A model generated the notes under the pieces. It did no database searches, was not told the origin of the DNA, and worked only from the letters and a program-made list of their open reading frames with translations. From NCBI GenBank assembly GCA_016219175.1, contig JACRCD010000093.1, forward strand, positions 51,184 through 115,183: 64,000 nucleotides of DNA, given 5' to 3'. The stretch is from Deltaproteobacteria bacterium (GTDB lineage: Bacteria; Desulfobacterota; Desulfobulbia; Desulfobulbales; SURF-16). How positions within the stretch are numbered: the first letter of the stretch is position 1; the number at the start of each line of letters is the position of its first letter. Both the position numbers and the translations under genes were made by a program. This document shows, in pieces, positions 10,502-19,518 of the stretch.

Positions 10502-11570
10502 AATCCGTGGGAGGTTTGCTGAGGAACTGCACGAATTTTCCTTTTTCGATGCAGTTGGCATAGGCATCATCAGGTGATATCCGGCCATTGGTGAGATGGT
10601 CCAGGATGGCATCGTCAAGGGTCTGCATGCCATAACGCTTGCCGGTCTGCATGGAAGAAGGGATCTGATAGGTCTTACCCTCGCGGATCAGGTTGCGCAC
10701 CGCCGGGGTACAGATCAGAATTTCCAGGGCCGCGCAGCGTCCCTTTACATCGATTCGTTTAAACAGGGTCTGAGAAACCACCGCTTTCAGGGCATCGGCC
10801 AGAGTGGAGCGCACCTGGGCCTGCTGGCTCGAGGGGAAGATCTCAATGACCCTGTCGACAGTCTTCGAGGCATTCAGGGTGTGCAGGGTGCCGAACACCA
10901 GATGCCCGGTCATGGCAGCCTCCATGGCCAGGGCAATGGTTTCCAGATCACGCATCTCGCCAACCAGTATGATATCGGGGTCCTCACGGAGGGCGCCGCG
11001 CAGGGCGGCGGAAAAACTCTTGGTATGCAAACCGACCTCACGATGATTGACCACGCATTTCTGACTCTTATGGACAAACTCTATCGGATCTTCAATGGTG
11101 AGGATATGATCGCTGCGGGTCCTGTTCACCTCGTCAACAATGGCGGCCAGGGTGGTGGACTTGCCGCTGCCTGTCGGCCCTGTAACGAGCACCATGCCTT
11201 TGGGCAGGGATGCCAGTTTTTTTACAACCGCGGGCAGCTTCAGCTGTTCGCAGGTAAGAATGGTGCTGGGGATTTCACGGAATACCGCGCCAATGCCGTA
11301 TTTTTGCTGAAAAAGATTGCCGCGGTACCGGGCAAGACCGGGCAATTCATAGCCAAAATCCACGTCCCCGGTTTCTTCAAAAAGTTTGGCCTTGTCTTCG
11401 CTGACGATTTCAAACAGCATCGCCTTCAAGGTGTCATTATCAAAAACCTTGTACTTTACCCGCTCCATGTCGCCTCTGATCCGCAACACCGGCTGCTGAC
11501 CGGCGACAAGATGCAGATCCGAGGCTCCCTGTTCATTCATTAATTTGAAAAAGGCATCTATCTGGGCCAT
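10488..11570 (-). CDS. pilT: Type IV pilus retraction ATPase, PilT/PilU family
   Basis: Hexameric cytoplasmic ATPase that powers pilus retraction. The 360-residue protein shows Walker A GPTGSGKST, an Asp box (ILTIEDPIEFVH), Walker B region EDPDIILVGEMRDLETI, a His box (TGHLVFGTLHT) and the C-terminal AVRNLIREGK segment that resembles the AIRNLIRE retraction motif. This places it with PilT/PilU rather than the PilB extension ATPases. PilT and PilU cannot be separated safely by eye. It is convergent with comEC and no other pilus genes are in view. Confidence 0.92.
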   Translation of the reverse strand: MAQIDAFFKLMNEQGASDLHLVAGQQPVLRIRGDMERVKYKVFDNDTLKAMLFEIVSEDKAKLFEETGDVDFGYELPGLARYRGNLFQQKYGIGAVFREIPSTILTCEQLKLPAVVKKLASLPKGMVLVTGPTGSGKSTTLAAIVDEVNRTRSDHILTIEDPIEFVHKSQKCVVNHREVGLHTKSFSAALRGALREDPDIILVGEMRDLETIALAMEAAMTGHLVFGTLHTLNASKTVDRVIEIFPSSQQAQVRSTLADALKAVVSQTLFKRIDVKGRCAALEILICTPAVRNLIREGKTYQIPSSMQTGKRYGMQTLDDAILDHLTNGRISPDDAYANCIEKGKFVQFLSKPPTDFTDV

Positions 11571-11791
11571 GTTTTCCTCCTGCCATAGTGCAACCGCGGA
11601 ACAAAAGATGAAAATATCGGCTTTGGCATTAAATATCCCTCATCCTTCCCCGCCTTAACAGCCAGCTTTTACGTTTCTTTATCATAACAAGACTCAACCA
11701 TTACATAAACAAAAAATAAACTTGAACCGAATGCTGTTGCCGGTACTCATTACTCTTGCATAAACATGACGCTTCGGGGTAGGATTTATTA

Positions 11792-12637
11792 ATGGAATAC
11801 ATTGATTTACACCTTCATTCAAGCTTCTCTGACGGGACCATGACACCTGCCGAACTTGTCCGGGAGGCGGCAAAAAAATGTATCCGCGGCATCGCCATTA
11901 CTGATCATGACACCATCGAAGGTATTGACGAAGCACTGGCGGAAAGCAATAAAAACCAGGTTGAAATTCTTGCAGGTGTTGAAATAAGCGCCTATCTGGA
12001 TGACATGCCGATGCATTTGCTTGGATACGGTTTTCACCATAAGGATCCCGATCTGCAACATAATCTGGAAAAAATACAGGAAGCCAGAAATGAGCGGAAC
12101 GAAGGTATCCTGGCAAAGTTGAATTCCCTCGGCATCCAGGTGACAAAAGATGACCTGAAAATGTACTCCCGGTCAGGGCAGACGGGCCGCCCTCATATTG
12201 CCAGTCTGTTGATAAAAAAAAAGGTGGTCAGCAGCATGGATGAGGCCTTTTCCCGCTATCTGCGGAAAGGCGGCCTTGCCTATACGGAAAGAAAAAGACT
12301 GGCGGCGGCCGACGCCATTGCCATGATCAGCGCCGCGGGGGGCATTGCGGTCCTGGCCCACCCCCTGACCATGGATCAGACCATGGTCACTCTTCCCTCC
12401 GTACTCCTCAGGCTGAAGGAAATGAAACTGCAAGGCGTGGAAGCATATTACCCCATCTATTCCGCTACCGTCCGTCAGAAAATCGTTGCCCTCTGTCAGC
12501 ACATGGAACTGCTCGTTACAGGCGGCAGTGATTTTCACGGCGCCACCCGGAACGGAACCCGGCTGGGCGGAAACAACAAGAGTCAGCGCGTTCCCTACGA
12601 ACTTCTGGCTGCTCTGAAAAAAAGACTCGGCAATTGA
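11792..12637 (+). CDS. PHP-domain phosphoesterase (RNase AM / nucleoside bisphosphate phosphatase type)
   Basis: The 281-residue protein has the four metal-binding motifs of stand-alone PHP proteins: DLHLHSSFSDG at the N-terminus, ITDHDT near residue 35, AVLAHP near residue 190, and TGGSDFHG near residue 245. Relatives (YciV/TrpH) hydrolyse 3',5'-nucleoside bisphosphates and trim 5' ends of short RNAs with Mn2+. The start is set by TAGGA eight bases before the ATG. It may be co-transcribed with the regulator gene 96 bp downstream, but I see no functional reason for that. Confidence 0.9.
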   Translation: MEYIDLHLHSSFSDGTMTPAELVREAAKKCIRGIAITDHDTIEGIDEALAESNKNQVEILAGVEISAYLDDMPMHLLGYGFHHKDPDLQHNLEKIQEARNERNEGILAKLNSLGIQVTKDDLKMYSRSGQTGRPHIASLLIKKKVVSSMDEAFSRYLRKGGLAYTERKRLAAADAIAMISAAGGIAVLAHPLTMDQTMVTLPSVLLRLKEMKLQGVEAYYPIYSATVRQKIVALCQHMELLVTGGSDFHGATRNGTRLGGNNKSQRVPYELLAALKKRLGN

Positions 12638-12733
12638 GCCGCGGGCAAAAAAATCCCCTTGGGCACCCATTACCCTTAATCCCGCTATGGACGCATTATA
12701 CCTCTATCATAACAAACAGACACCGAGGCCTGC

Positions 12734-14119
12734 ATGCATACTATTCTGGTAGTTGATGATGAGCCGAACTATCTCATCGTCCTGGCCGAATTGCTTCGGG
12801 ATGAGGGTTTTGAGGTTTTTACGGCTGAAAATGGTGAAAAGGCCCTGGAAGTTGTCCGGACCACGGATCTTGACCTTGTGTTGACCGATATGCAGATGCC
12901 GGTCATGGGGGGCATGGAACTGCTCAGAGGGTTGAAGTCAATTAATCACGATCTGCCGGTTATAATGCTTACGGCCTTCGGCGAGGTGGAAAAAGCGGTG
13001 GCCGCCATGCGTGAGGGGGCTTTCAACTACCTGACCAAACCTTTTAAAAATGACGAGCTCATTGCCAATATAAACAAGGCCATTGATCACTATTCACTGC
13101 TGTGTGAAAATACGCGTTTGCGCAACGAAATACGCGAACGGCACAGTTTTGCCGAAATGATCGGTAAAAATAAACAGATGCAGCAACTATTTTCCCTGAT
13201 TGAAAAGGTGGCCCCAACCAGTGCTTCCGTGCTGATCACAGGCGAATCAGGCACGGGAAAAGAGCTGGTCGCCCGGGCCATCCATAATAACAGCCCGCGC
13301 TTTAAGGATCCTTTCATTTCGGTAAACTGCGCCGCCCTGCCGGAATCCCTGCTGGAAAGCGAACTTTTCGGTCATGAGAAAGGGGCATTTACCGGGGCAA
13401 TCGCCCTGAGGAAAGGCCGTTTCGAATTGGCGGACGGAGGAACGCTGTTTCTCGACGAAATCGGTGAAATGGCCATCTCCCTGCAGGCAAAATTGCTTCG
13501 TATTCTTCAGGAAAAAACCTTCCAGCGGGTGGGGGGCAGCAGCGAACAAAAAGCGGATGTAAGGATTGTCGCGGCCACCAACAAGGATTTACGGGAAGAG
13601 GTTGAGACAGGACGATTCCGGGAAGATCTTTATTACCGTCTCAATGTTCTCCATCTTCATCTGCCCCCCCTGCGGGAACGGCCGGACGACATCCCTCTGC
13701 TCGCCGAACATTTTGTCAGCAAATTCGCCCGACAGCTTAATAAACCAGGTCTTAAAATCTCCTCAGCCACGCTGCGTTTTTTAACCACTCTCGCCTGGGA
13801 GGGGAATATCAGGGAACTTGAAAATACCATTGAGAGGGCAAGCATTCTCTGCATAAACGACGCCATCGAACCCGAGGATGTGCTGCCCGATCGCGGCGGC
13901 GGCAGGGTTCCTCCGGCAGTGAACCAGTCCTTCAATCCGGATGATATCGTACCGCCGGGCACACCCCTGCCCGATCTGCTGGACGCGATTGAGGAAAAGG
14001 CGCTGCGCAATGCCCTGGTCAAGGCTGAATATGTCCAGACCAAGGCGGCAAAGGCGCTTGGCATCACCAAGAGCCTTCTCCAATATAAGATGAGGAAATT
14101 CAGCATCAAGAAAAGTTGA
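12734..14119 (+). CDS. Sigma-54-dependent response regulator, NtrC/AtoC type
   Basis: Domains in order: a receiver domain (1-120) with phospho-acceptor Asp52 and the acidic pair at 8-9; an AAA+ sigma54-activation domain (about 140-375) with Walker A GESGTGKE, the sigma54-contacting GAFTGA loop and Walker [12 protein letters not shown]; and a Fis-type HTH at the C-terminus ([21 protein letters not shown]). It activates sigma54 promoters when phosphorylated by a partner kinase. No kinase gene is adjacent, so its signal is unknown. The protein is complete at 461 residues. Confidence 0.95.
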   Translation: MHTILVVDDEPNYLIVLAELLRDEGFEVFTAENGEKALEVVRTTDLDLVLTDMQMPVMGGMELLRGLKSINHDLPVIMLTAFGEVEKAVAAMREGAFNYLTKPFKNDELIANINKAIDHYSLLCENTRLRNEIRERHSFAEMIGKNKQMQQLFSLIEKVAPTSASVLITGESGTGKELVARAIHNNSPRFKDPFISVNCAALPESLLESELFGHEKGAFTGAIALRKGRFELADGGTLFLDEIGEMAISLQAKLLRILQEKTFQRVGGSSEQKADVRIVAATNKDLREEVETGRFREDLYYRLNVLHLHLPPLRERPDDIPLLAEHFVSKFARQLNKPGLKISSATLRFLTTLAWEGNIRELENTIERASILCINDAIEPEDVLPDRGGGRVPPAVNQSFNPDDIVPPGTPLPDLLDAIEEKALRNALVKAEYVQTKAAKALGITKSLLQYKMRKFSIKKS

Positions 14120-14205
14120 GCGGACGAGGCGGAGAAATAAATTTTTAATTTACAAAACCGATATGTTGTGTACAAAATAAAAACTGACGAAAAAGGAGAT
14201 TGACA

Positions 14206-14610
14206 GTGACAACCAGCGATATTTTTTTCATCATAGCTGCGGTCGGCATCGTGCTGGTTATTGCGGTGCTGATACCCGCTCTTGCCCAGCTGAAGCAAAC
14301 CGCCCTGAAAGCTGAAATCCTACTGGAAACCATCAACAGGGATCTGCAGCCCTTTCTTCATAAGGCAACCGAGGTAAGCGAAGAACTGCATGCCTTGTCG
14401 GCATCCCTTAATGAGAAAGTCGAAAAAAGCGAACAGATCATCAACACTGTCCAGCAGGCAGGGGACGCACTGCTGTCTACAGCCTCCCTCGTCAAGGAAG
14501 CCGTTACCCCTGTTATCGTGCAAATAGCCGCAATAAGTTCAGGGGTAGCAGCCTTCACCAATTTTTTTAAAAAAAACCAACCCTCAGAAAGGAGGTACTT
14601 TGATGAATAG
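14206..14610 (+). CDS. DUF948 membrane-anchored protein
   Basis: A short N-terminal membrane helix (about residues 5-25) is followed by a helical, probably coiled-coil region with the LLETINRDLQPFLHKATEVSEEL pattern of DUF948 proteins. I chose the GTG at 14206 because AAAAAGGAG lies seven bases upstream; a TTG at 14200 is also in frame. The end overlaps the next gene by 8 nt. DUF948 and YtxH proteins often occur as pairs in Firmicutes and Desulfobacterota and are linked to envelope stress by association only. Function is not established. Confidence 0.8.
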   Translation: MTTSDIFFIIAAVGIVLVIAVLIPALAQLKQTALKAEILLETINRDLQPFLHKATEVSEELHALSASLNEKVEKSEQIINTVQQAGDALLSTASLVKEAVTPVIVQIAAISSGVAAFTNFFKKNQPSERRYFDE

Positions 14611-14986
14611 AGACAATAGTTGCAGTTCCAGCATTGCGGTTGTATCATTTCTGGCAGGTGCAGCGATAGGCGCCGGTGTCGCCCTGCTGTTTGCCCCGAA
14701 AACCGGGGAAGAAACAAGAAGAATGCTCAAGGACTACGGGGAGGATCTGCGGGAAAAAACAGGAAATATTCCCGCGCATATCAAGGACTCCGCCGAACAG
14801 GCCATGGATCGCGGCAAGGAACTCATTGAGCAGGGCAAGCAGATGATCAGCAGGGGAACGGAGATGGTGAGCCACGGCAGGGAGTATCTTGATGAAAAAA
14901 AGCAGGCATTAAGCGCCGCCATCGAAGCGGGCAAAGAGGCCATGCAGCAGGAAAAAGAAAAGCTCACCGCCTCGTATGAGGAGTAA
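14603..14986 (+). CDS. YtxH-domain general stress-like protein
   Basis: Residues 10-30 form a Gly/Ala-rich membrane segment ending in the YtxH signature GVALLFAPKTGEETR. The rest is a charged, amphipathic helical tail with repeats of the form GKELIEQGKQMISRG, reminiscent of LEA-like or apolipoprotein-like helices. A strong AGGAGG seven bases upstream fixes the ATG. It overlaps the DUF948 gene by 8 nt. YtxH of Bacillus is a sigmaB-controlled stress protein, but the biochemical role of the family is unknown. A heptad inverted repeat follows the stop codon. Confidence 0.85.
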   Translation: MNRDNSCSSSIAVVSFLAGAAIGAGVALLFAPKTGEETRRMLKDYGEDLREKTGNIPAHIKDSAEQAMDRGKELIEQGKQMISRGTEMVSHGREYLDEKKQALSAAIEAGKEAMQQEKEKLTASYEE

Positions 14987-14999
14987 CCTCGGGTATTAA

Positions 15000-15110
15000 G
15001 GCTCAAGGCTGTAGGCTGAAGGACGGACGATGCAGAGCGGCATAAATAAAAGTCGGGACCGACAACCCTATAGCCTTCAGCCTTCAGTCTTCAGCCTGAA
15101 CTCCTGAAGC
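15000..15110. repeat. Heptad-type inverted repeat element 1
   Basis: Left arm 15000-15022 consists of near-heptads (AGGCTGT, AGGCTGA) and the right arm 15069-15100 of the complementary heptads (TAGCCTT, CAGCCTT, CAGTCTT, CAGCCTG), about 45 bp apart. It fills the space between the convergent YtxH and nadK genes and could fold into a long imperfect hairpin on either strand. Confidence 0.7.
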
Positions 15111-15121
15111 AATACGACTCC

Positions 15122-15949
15122 TTAAACAGTGTTGTCAACCGGCCCGCCCCAGTTTAATTTACAGCGCAGGATATCAAAATAGCCCTTTTGCGGGGAACAG
15201 ATGAGCCGCAAAGGCTTTTCCGAAGCAGCCACCTCCAGATTATCCGTTTCATCCATATTCCAGGCAAGCTGTCCGTCAAGTATCACCTTTACGTCCGCGG
15301 CCCGTCCCGCCAGCCGTGTGCTCAAATGCACCGGAGACGGCAGAAGAACCGGCCGACTTTCAAGCATAAAAGGGCAGATCGGGGTCACCACGATAGCGGC
15401 AAGACCAGGATGGACAATCGGGCCGCCGGCGGAAAGATTATAGGCCGTCGAGCCGGTGGGCGTGGAAAAAATCAACCCGTCGGCCTTATAGGTATTAAGA
15501 TACTCAGCATCAACCCAGGTACAGAGCCGCACCAGCCTGTCAATGGCGCCCTTGCTGATCACCACATCATTTAAGGCATACCGCCATTTGCCGGATTTCC
15601 CATCAGACTGGAGCCTGGCTTTGAGCATGATTCTGTCTTCGATAACGGCTGATCCCGTCAGTATGGCATCAAGCGCCTGGAATTTTTCACCTTCAGACAC
15701 TTCGGTCAGAAAGCCGAGATTGCCCATATTGATTCCCACCACGGGAACCCCGCACTGGCTCGCTTCCTCGGCCACATGCAGTAATGTTCCGTCGCCGCCC
15801 AGGATAATCAGAATATCAAGCTCCGGGGTTATGGCATCAATTACCGTGGCAATAGACCTGCGCTGAAACCAGTCAACCATTTCATCGGCAGCCACCCTGG
15901 CCTGCTGCGAGTTCTTTTTTAAAATGATGCCGACTTTTTTACAGTGCAT
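15122..15949 (-). CDS. nadK: NAD kinase
   Basis: Phosphorylates NAD to NADP. The 275-residue protein has the ATP-grasping GGDGTLLH motif near residue 53, a NDVVISKG strand near residue 148, and the conserved STPTGSTAYNLSAGGPIVHP loop (first 20 residues shown) near residue 184. The ribosome binding site AGGAC is provided by the last of seven 9-bp tandem repeats just upstream of the ATG, so repeat number could affect leader structure. Confidence 0.95.
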   Translation of the reverse strand: MHCKKVGIILKKNSQQARVAADEMVDWFQRRSIATVIDAITPELDILIILGGDGTLLHVAEEASQCGVPVVGINMGNLGFLTEVSEGEKFQALDAILTGSAVIEDRIMLKARLQSDGKSGKWRYALNDVVISKGAIDRLVRLCTWVDAEYLNTYKADGLIFSTPTGSTAYNLSAGGPIVHPGLAAIVVTPICPFMLESRPVLLPSPVHLSTRLAGRAADVKVILDGQLAWNMDETDNLEVAASEKPLRLICSPQKGYFDILRCKLNWGGPVDNTV

Positions 15950-15951
15950 GA

Positions 15952-16014
15952 CTGTTCGTCCTGTTGGTCCTGTTGGTCTGGCTGGTCTGATTTGTCTTAC
16001 TGGTCTGACTGGTC
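15952..16014 (-). repeat. Seven 9-bp tandem repeats upstream of nadK
   Basis: Read on the minus strand, seven nonamers run head to tail (GACCAGTCA, GACCAGTAA, GACAAATCA, GACCAGCCA, GACCAACAG twice, GACGAACAG), ending two bases before the nadK ATG. Extra degenerate units continue toward the proC end. The array is 63 bp with no interruptions. Confidence 0.85.
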
Positions 16015-16057
16015 CCGCCTGAGATATCCAGTAAAATCAGTCAGAGAGACCATGCAA

Positions 16058-16873
16058 TCAGACCAGTTTGCCGAGCTCTTCAGAGCGTTTGGTTGCCGCT
16101 TCCACCGCATTCATGACCCCGGCTTTAAAACCGGCTTTTTCCAACTCGTGGAGTCCGGCAATGGTCGTGCCGCCCGGCGAGGTAACCATGGCCTTCAGTT
16201 GGGCGGGATGCTTGCCGGTTTCCAGAGCCAGCTTCACGGAACCGAGTATTGTCTGCAAAACGAGCATCTCGGCGTCCTGACGGCCGAGCCCCATCTTCAC
16301 GCCACCGTCAACCAGGGCATCGATGAAATGAAAGACGTAGGCCGGCCCGCTGCCGCTCAATCCGGTAACCGCATCGAGATAATTTTCCGGCAGCACCATG
16401 CTCTTGCCGATGGATGAAAAAATATGGCCGGCAACGGCCATATCATCAGGCGTGACATTGGCGCCAGGGCTTAATACGGAGGCACCCTCCAGCACAAGGG
16501 CCGGGGTGTTCGGCATAACCCTGATGACCCGGCAGGCCGCACCCAACCGCTCTTCCATAAAGGAGACCGGAATGCCGGCGGCAATGGATATGACAAGATG
16601 CTTTTCGTTCAGCCACTCGGCGCATTCTTCAAGAAGCAAACCCATGATCTGCGGCTTCACCGCCAGAACAAGCACGGAACAGTCAACCAGCATGGTCTGG
16701 GATTTCCCAGTGGACACAGCATAGGTTTCATCAAGATACTGACGGCGTTCCGCATCCGGGTCCACGGCGACTATCCTGGAATTATCCGTAAGTCCGGCCC
16801 TTAGAATGCCTTTGATAAGGGCTTCGGCCATGCGGCCTCCGCCCAGAAAACCTATCTTTCCTTGTAATTTCAT
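16058..16873 (-). CDS. proC: Pyrroline-5-carboxylate reductase
   Basis: Last step of proline synthesis, reducing pyrroline-5-carboxylate with NAD(P)H. The start at 16873 gives KIGFLGGGRMAEALIKG at the extreme N-terminus, the expected Rossmann motif, and GGGAG lies seven bases upstream; the frame remains open to 16933 but the extra 20 residues look unrelated. Family motifs RVMPNTPALV, TGLSGSGPAYVF and VTSPGGTTIAGL are all present. Length is 271 residues. The 373 bp between this gene and lpxC hold the lpxC terminator and nothing else I can identify. Confidence 0.95.
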   Translation of the reverse strand: MKLQGKIGFLGGGRMAEALIKGILRAGLTDNSRIVAVDPDAERRQYLDETYAVSTGKSQTMLVDCSVLVLAVKPQIMGLLLEECAEWLNEKHLVISIAAGIPVSFMEERLGAACRVIRVMPNTPALVLEGASVLSPGANVTPDDMAVAGHIFSSIGKSMVLPENYLDAVTGLSGSGPAYVFHFIDALVDGGVKMGLGRQDAEMLVLQTILGSVKLALETGKHPAQLKAMVTSPGGTTIAGLHELEKAGFKAGVMNAVEAATKRSEELGKLV

Positions 16874-17162
16874 TTTTTCACTCCCGGGAGTTTTGACGAT
16901 CATAGCAATATTTCGACATACAGGCGCCAGCAACGGGGCAGATTTATGCCCTTTGGGTACTTTTTTACCTCAGTCGCTCTACGAGTAAGTCTTTAGTCTT
17001 TTTTGGCATCCATTTCAACATCATTCATATGGGGGAGATACTTTCTTCTCTTGAAGCAGCACACGCCGGAGAGGGGAAAGGAGGGATTTTGCCGTCTTGG
17101 CAAACAAGGCAACAGAATGGCTGAACAGACCGCGGGGTGTATCGGGATGTTATGGAAAATTT

Positions 17163-17211
17163 CAAAAAAAACAGGGGGAAGGTGTTTAACTCTGTTTTAC
17201 CTTCCCCCCTG
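17163..17211 (-). terminator. Intrinsic terminator of lpxC
   Basis: On the minus strand CAGGGGGGAAGGT pairs with ACCTTCCCCCTG across a loop of about 15 bases and is followed directly by TTTTTTTT. It starts 35 nt after the lpxC stop codon. Confidence 0.92.
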
Positions 17212-17246
17212 CAACCTCTATTTATGACCAATGGGCAATAACAAAA

Positions 17247-18233
17247 TCAGGCCGGCAAGGGTGCTCCGTTTGCAGCGGGCATGACCTGAGGGGGCACCAG
17301 ATAAGGCAAGATTTTGTTGCCGGCTGCCCTGGTGGTCATGACCACCTTTTCCAGAACGCCTTCTTCGCCATTATCCGCCCATTTGACCAACTGCCAGCAT
17401 TCCGGGTGATCGGCGATCTCCCTCATGAGCTGCAGATGCTGAGCATGTCCCGCCTTGGTCGCCGTGATGTGACCCAGCACGGGGCAACCAAGCAGGGCCA
17501 GATCTCCGATCAGATCAAGCAGTTTATGCCGGACAAATTCGTCGGCGAAGCGTAAACCCTCGGCATTAAGAATCTCCGAACGGTCAATGACAATGGCATT
17601 GTCAAGTGAGCCGCCCAGGGCCTTGCCATTCCGCCGCAAAAACTCAACCTCATGCAGAAAACCGAAAGTCCTGGCCGAAGCGATTTCTTTCATGAAGGTT
17701 TCCGGATCAACCTCAACGGCAAATCTCTGTTTCCGCACCAGATGATGATCGAAATCAATTTCTCCGCTGACCTTGAACCCGTCATGGGGCTCAATGGCGA
17801 CAACGGAATCTCCGTTCTTCACTTCGATTCTCCTGGTAATCCTGAGCAGAACCCTCGCTGACTTCTGCCGCAGACGCCCCGCCTTCCTCAGGACATGCAC
17901 AAAGGGAGCAGCGCTGCCATCCATGATAGGCACTTCGTCATTATCCAGTTCCACCACAACGTTATCGATACCCATTCCGGCCAGGGCGGCAAGAAGATGT
18001 TCGGTGGTTGACACCTTGACATCGTCCTTGGCCAGTGTGGTCGCAAGTCTCGTATCGCTTACCCGGTAAAGGGTTGCGGGGATCATGACATCCTGATGCA
18101 GATCTGTCCGCACAAAACGTATGCCGGTATTAGGCCCGGCTGGCTTAATATAAAGCTTTACAGTATTGCCGGAATGAAGGCCGATGCCGGCAAAACTGAC
18201 TGTTTTTTTAATTGTGTGCTGCCACGTATCCAT
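17247..18233 (-). CDS. lpxC: UDP-3-O-acyl-N-acetylglucosamine deacetylase
   Basis: Zinc amidase for the committed step of lipid A synthesis. The 328-residue protein begins with the family pattern QHTIKKTVSFAGIGLHSG. Zinc and catalytic motifs are visible: STTEHLLAAL with the first His, FVRHKLLDLIGDLALLG with the second His and an Asp, and ATKAGHAQH with the general base His. A C-terminal extension of about 25 residues exceeds the usual 305. It is a single-gene unit with its own terminator; 238 bp separate it from lpxK, and I found no clear promoter in that gap. Confidence 0.96.
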   Translation of the reverse strand: MDTWQHTIKKTVSFAGIGLHSGNTVKLYIKPAGPNTGIRFVRTDLHQDVMIPATLYRVSDTRLATTLAKDDVKVSTTEHLLAALAGMGIDNVVVELDNDEVPIMDGSAAPFVHVLRKAGRLRQKSARVLLRITRRIEVKNGDSVVAIEPHDGFKVSGEIDFDHHLVRKQRFAVEVDPETFMKEIASARTFGFLHEVEFLRRNGKALGGSLDNAIVIDRSEILNAEGLRFADEFVRHKLLDLIGDLALLGCPVLGHITATKAGHAQHLQLMREIADHPECWQLVKWADNGEEGVLEKVVMTTRAAGNKILPYLVPPQVMPAANGAPLPA

Positions 18234-18471
18234 TTCATAAACCTTTTATTTGCATTAATGATGCATGGAATAAAGGGTTCCCCCACCCTTTTCACACATC
18301 ATACGACGATGGAGACTATGCAAAATGAAGGCCACCACATAAAAAATCAGCGACATACAAAAAAATTAATGAAATTTCAACACATTAACAGACATTGACG
18401 CGCAGGGGAATTCAACGGGCAAAACCGAAAAGATGTTGCTTAAAAAACACACCATGTCCTTTTTCCCATAG

Positions 18472-19518
18472 TTATGTGGAACTGCCCTGCAGTTTTTCCA
18501 ACACAAAATCATCGAAATCTTGCTCAGCCATTACTTCCATGCGCAAGGCATAAAGAGGCAGAGAGAGATCCTTATCCTTCAGTTTGACCAGATCTTTCTC
18601 CGTGGTGATAAAGGCTTGGGCCGCGGTCTTGGCGGACTGCTTCCGGAGCAGATCAAGTTCAGGTCTGCAGTAAGGGCAGTGATCGCGGAAAACCTGAAAT
18701 CCTGCCATATTGAGGCCGGACAGATGCAGGGTGCGCATGAAGGATTGCGGATTTGCCAAGCCGCAGAAGCCGAAAAAGGATGGCGGGCCATCCCGCAGGT
18801 CAATCTGTTCACCTCTGGCGGTAACCAGGGATACCGGGCGAAATTCAGTCATAAAAACCGGAATGGCGGGGAATTTGCCCGCCAGGGCCTTTTTAATCGC
18901 CTCGGCTCTCTCACGGTTTTCAGCATCGACACAGGTCAGGACAAAGGCGTCGGCCCGGGCCAGGGCCTGCAACGGTTCCCGCATATCTCCGCCGGGGAAC
19001 ACCCGGTTGTTGCCGAGGAAGCTGTCCACCTTAAACAAGACCAGATCCAGATCCCTTTTCAACCGCAAATGTTGAAATCCGTCATCAACAATAACAACCC
19101 CGGCTCCGAAACGGCTGACGGCACAGCGCCCGCCATCAACCTTGTTTTTACTGGTCAATACCGGCACCCCTGGCAGATTCTCCGCCATATAAAACGGCTC
19201 GTCACCCGCGGCCGAGGCATTAAGATGGACGACCCGGCCGTCTGAAACCACATTGACTCTCCCTTTGGCCTTTCCCCCATAACCGCGGCTGACAATGACC
19301 GGTTTTTTTCCCGCCAGTAAACCTGCAAGATAGATGGCCATGGGAGTTTTCCCGGTGCCTCCCATGGTCAGATTGCCCAGGCTGATCACCGGCGCCGGCA
19401 ACCGGTATTGCCGGAAAAGACCCTTCTCATACATTGCGGCCCGCAGTGACATGGCCAAGGTGTAGAGGGGGGAAAACGGGCGCCCCAGCCCATAAAGAAG
19501 ACGGACATACTCACTCAT
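18472..19518 (-). CDS. lpxK: Tetraacyldisaccharide 4'-kinase
   Basis: Phosphorylates the 4' position of the lipid A precursor at the inner membrane. The N-terminal segment with LGRPFSPLYTLAMSLR is a membrane-associating helix, and SLGNLTMGGTGKTP near residue 47 is the P-loop typical of LpxK. VIVDDGFQHLRLKRDLDLVL near residue 145 is the second family signature. Length is 348 residues. The ATG overlaps the waaA stop by 4 nt, so Kdo transferase and lipid A kinase are coupled. Confidence 0.95.
   Translation of the reverse strand: MSEYVRLLYGLGRPFSPLYTLAMSLRAAMYEKGLFRQYRLPAPVISLGNLTMGGTGKTPMAIYLAGLLAGKKPVIVSRGYGGKAKGRVNVVSDGRVVHLNASAAGDEPFYMAENLPGVPVLTSKNKVDGGRCAVSRFGAGVVIVDDGFQHLRLKRDLDLVLFKVDSFLGNNRVFPGGDMREPLQALARADAFVLTCVDAENRERAEAIKKALAGKFPAIPVFMTEFRPVSLVTARGEQIDLRDGPPSFFGFCGLANPQSFMRTLHLSGLNMAGFQVFRDHCPYCRPELDLLRKQSAKTAAQAFITTEKDLVKLKDKDLSLPLYALRMEVMAEQDFDDFVLEKLQGSST

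Noticed and set aside
12734..14119. A kinase partner for the NtrC-type regulator
   Set aside because: Neither neighbour has kinase motifs; the window's kinases are more than 20 kb away and belong to other units.
16934..17240. Small open frames between proC and lpxC
   Set aside because: They overlap the lpxC terminator, lack ribosome sites and show no coding features.
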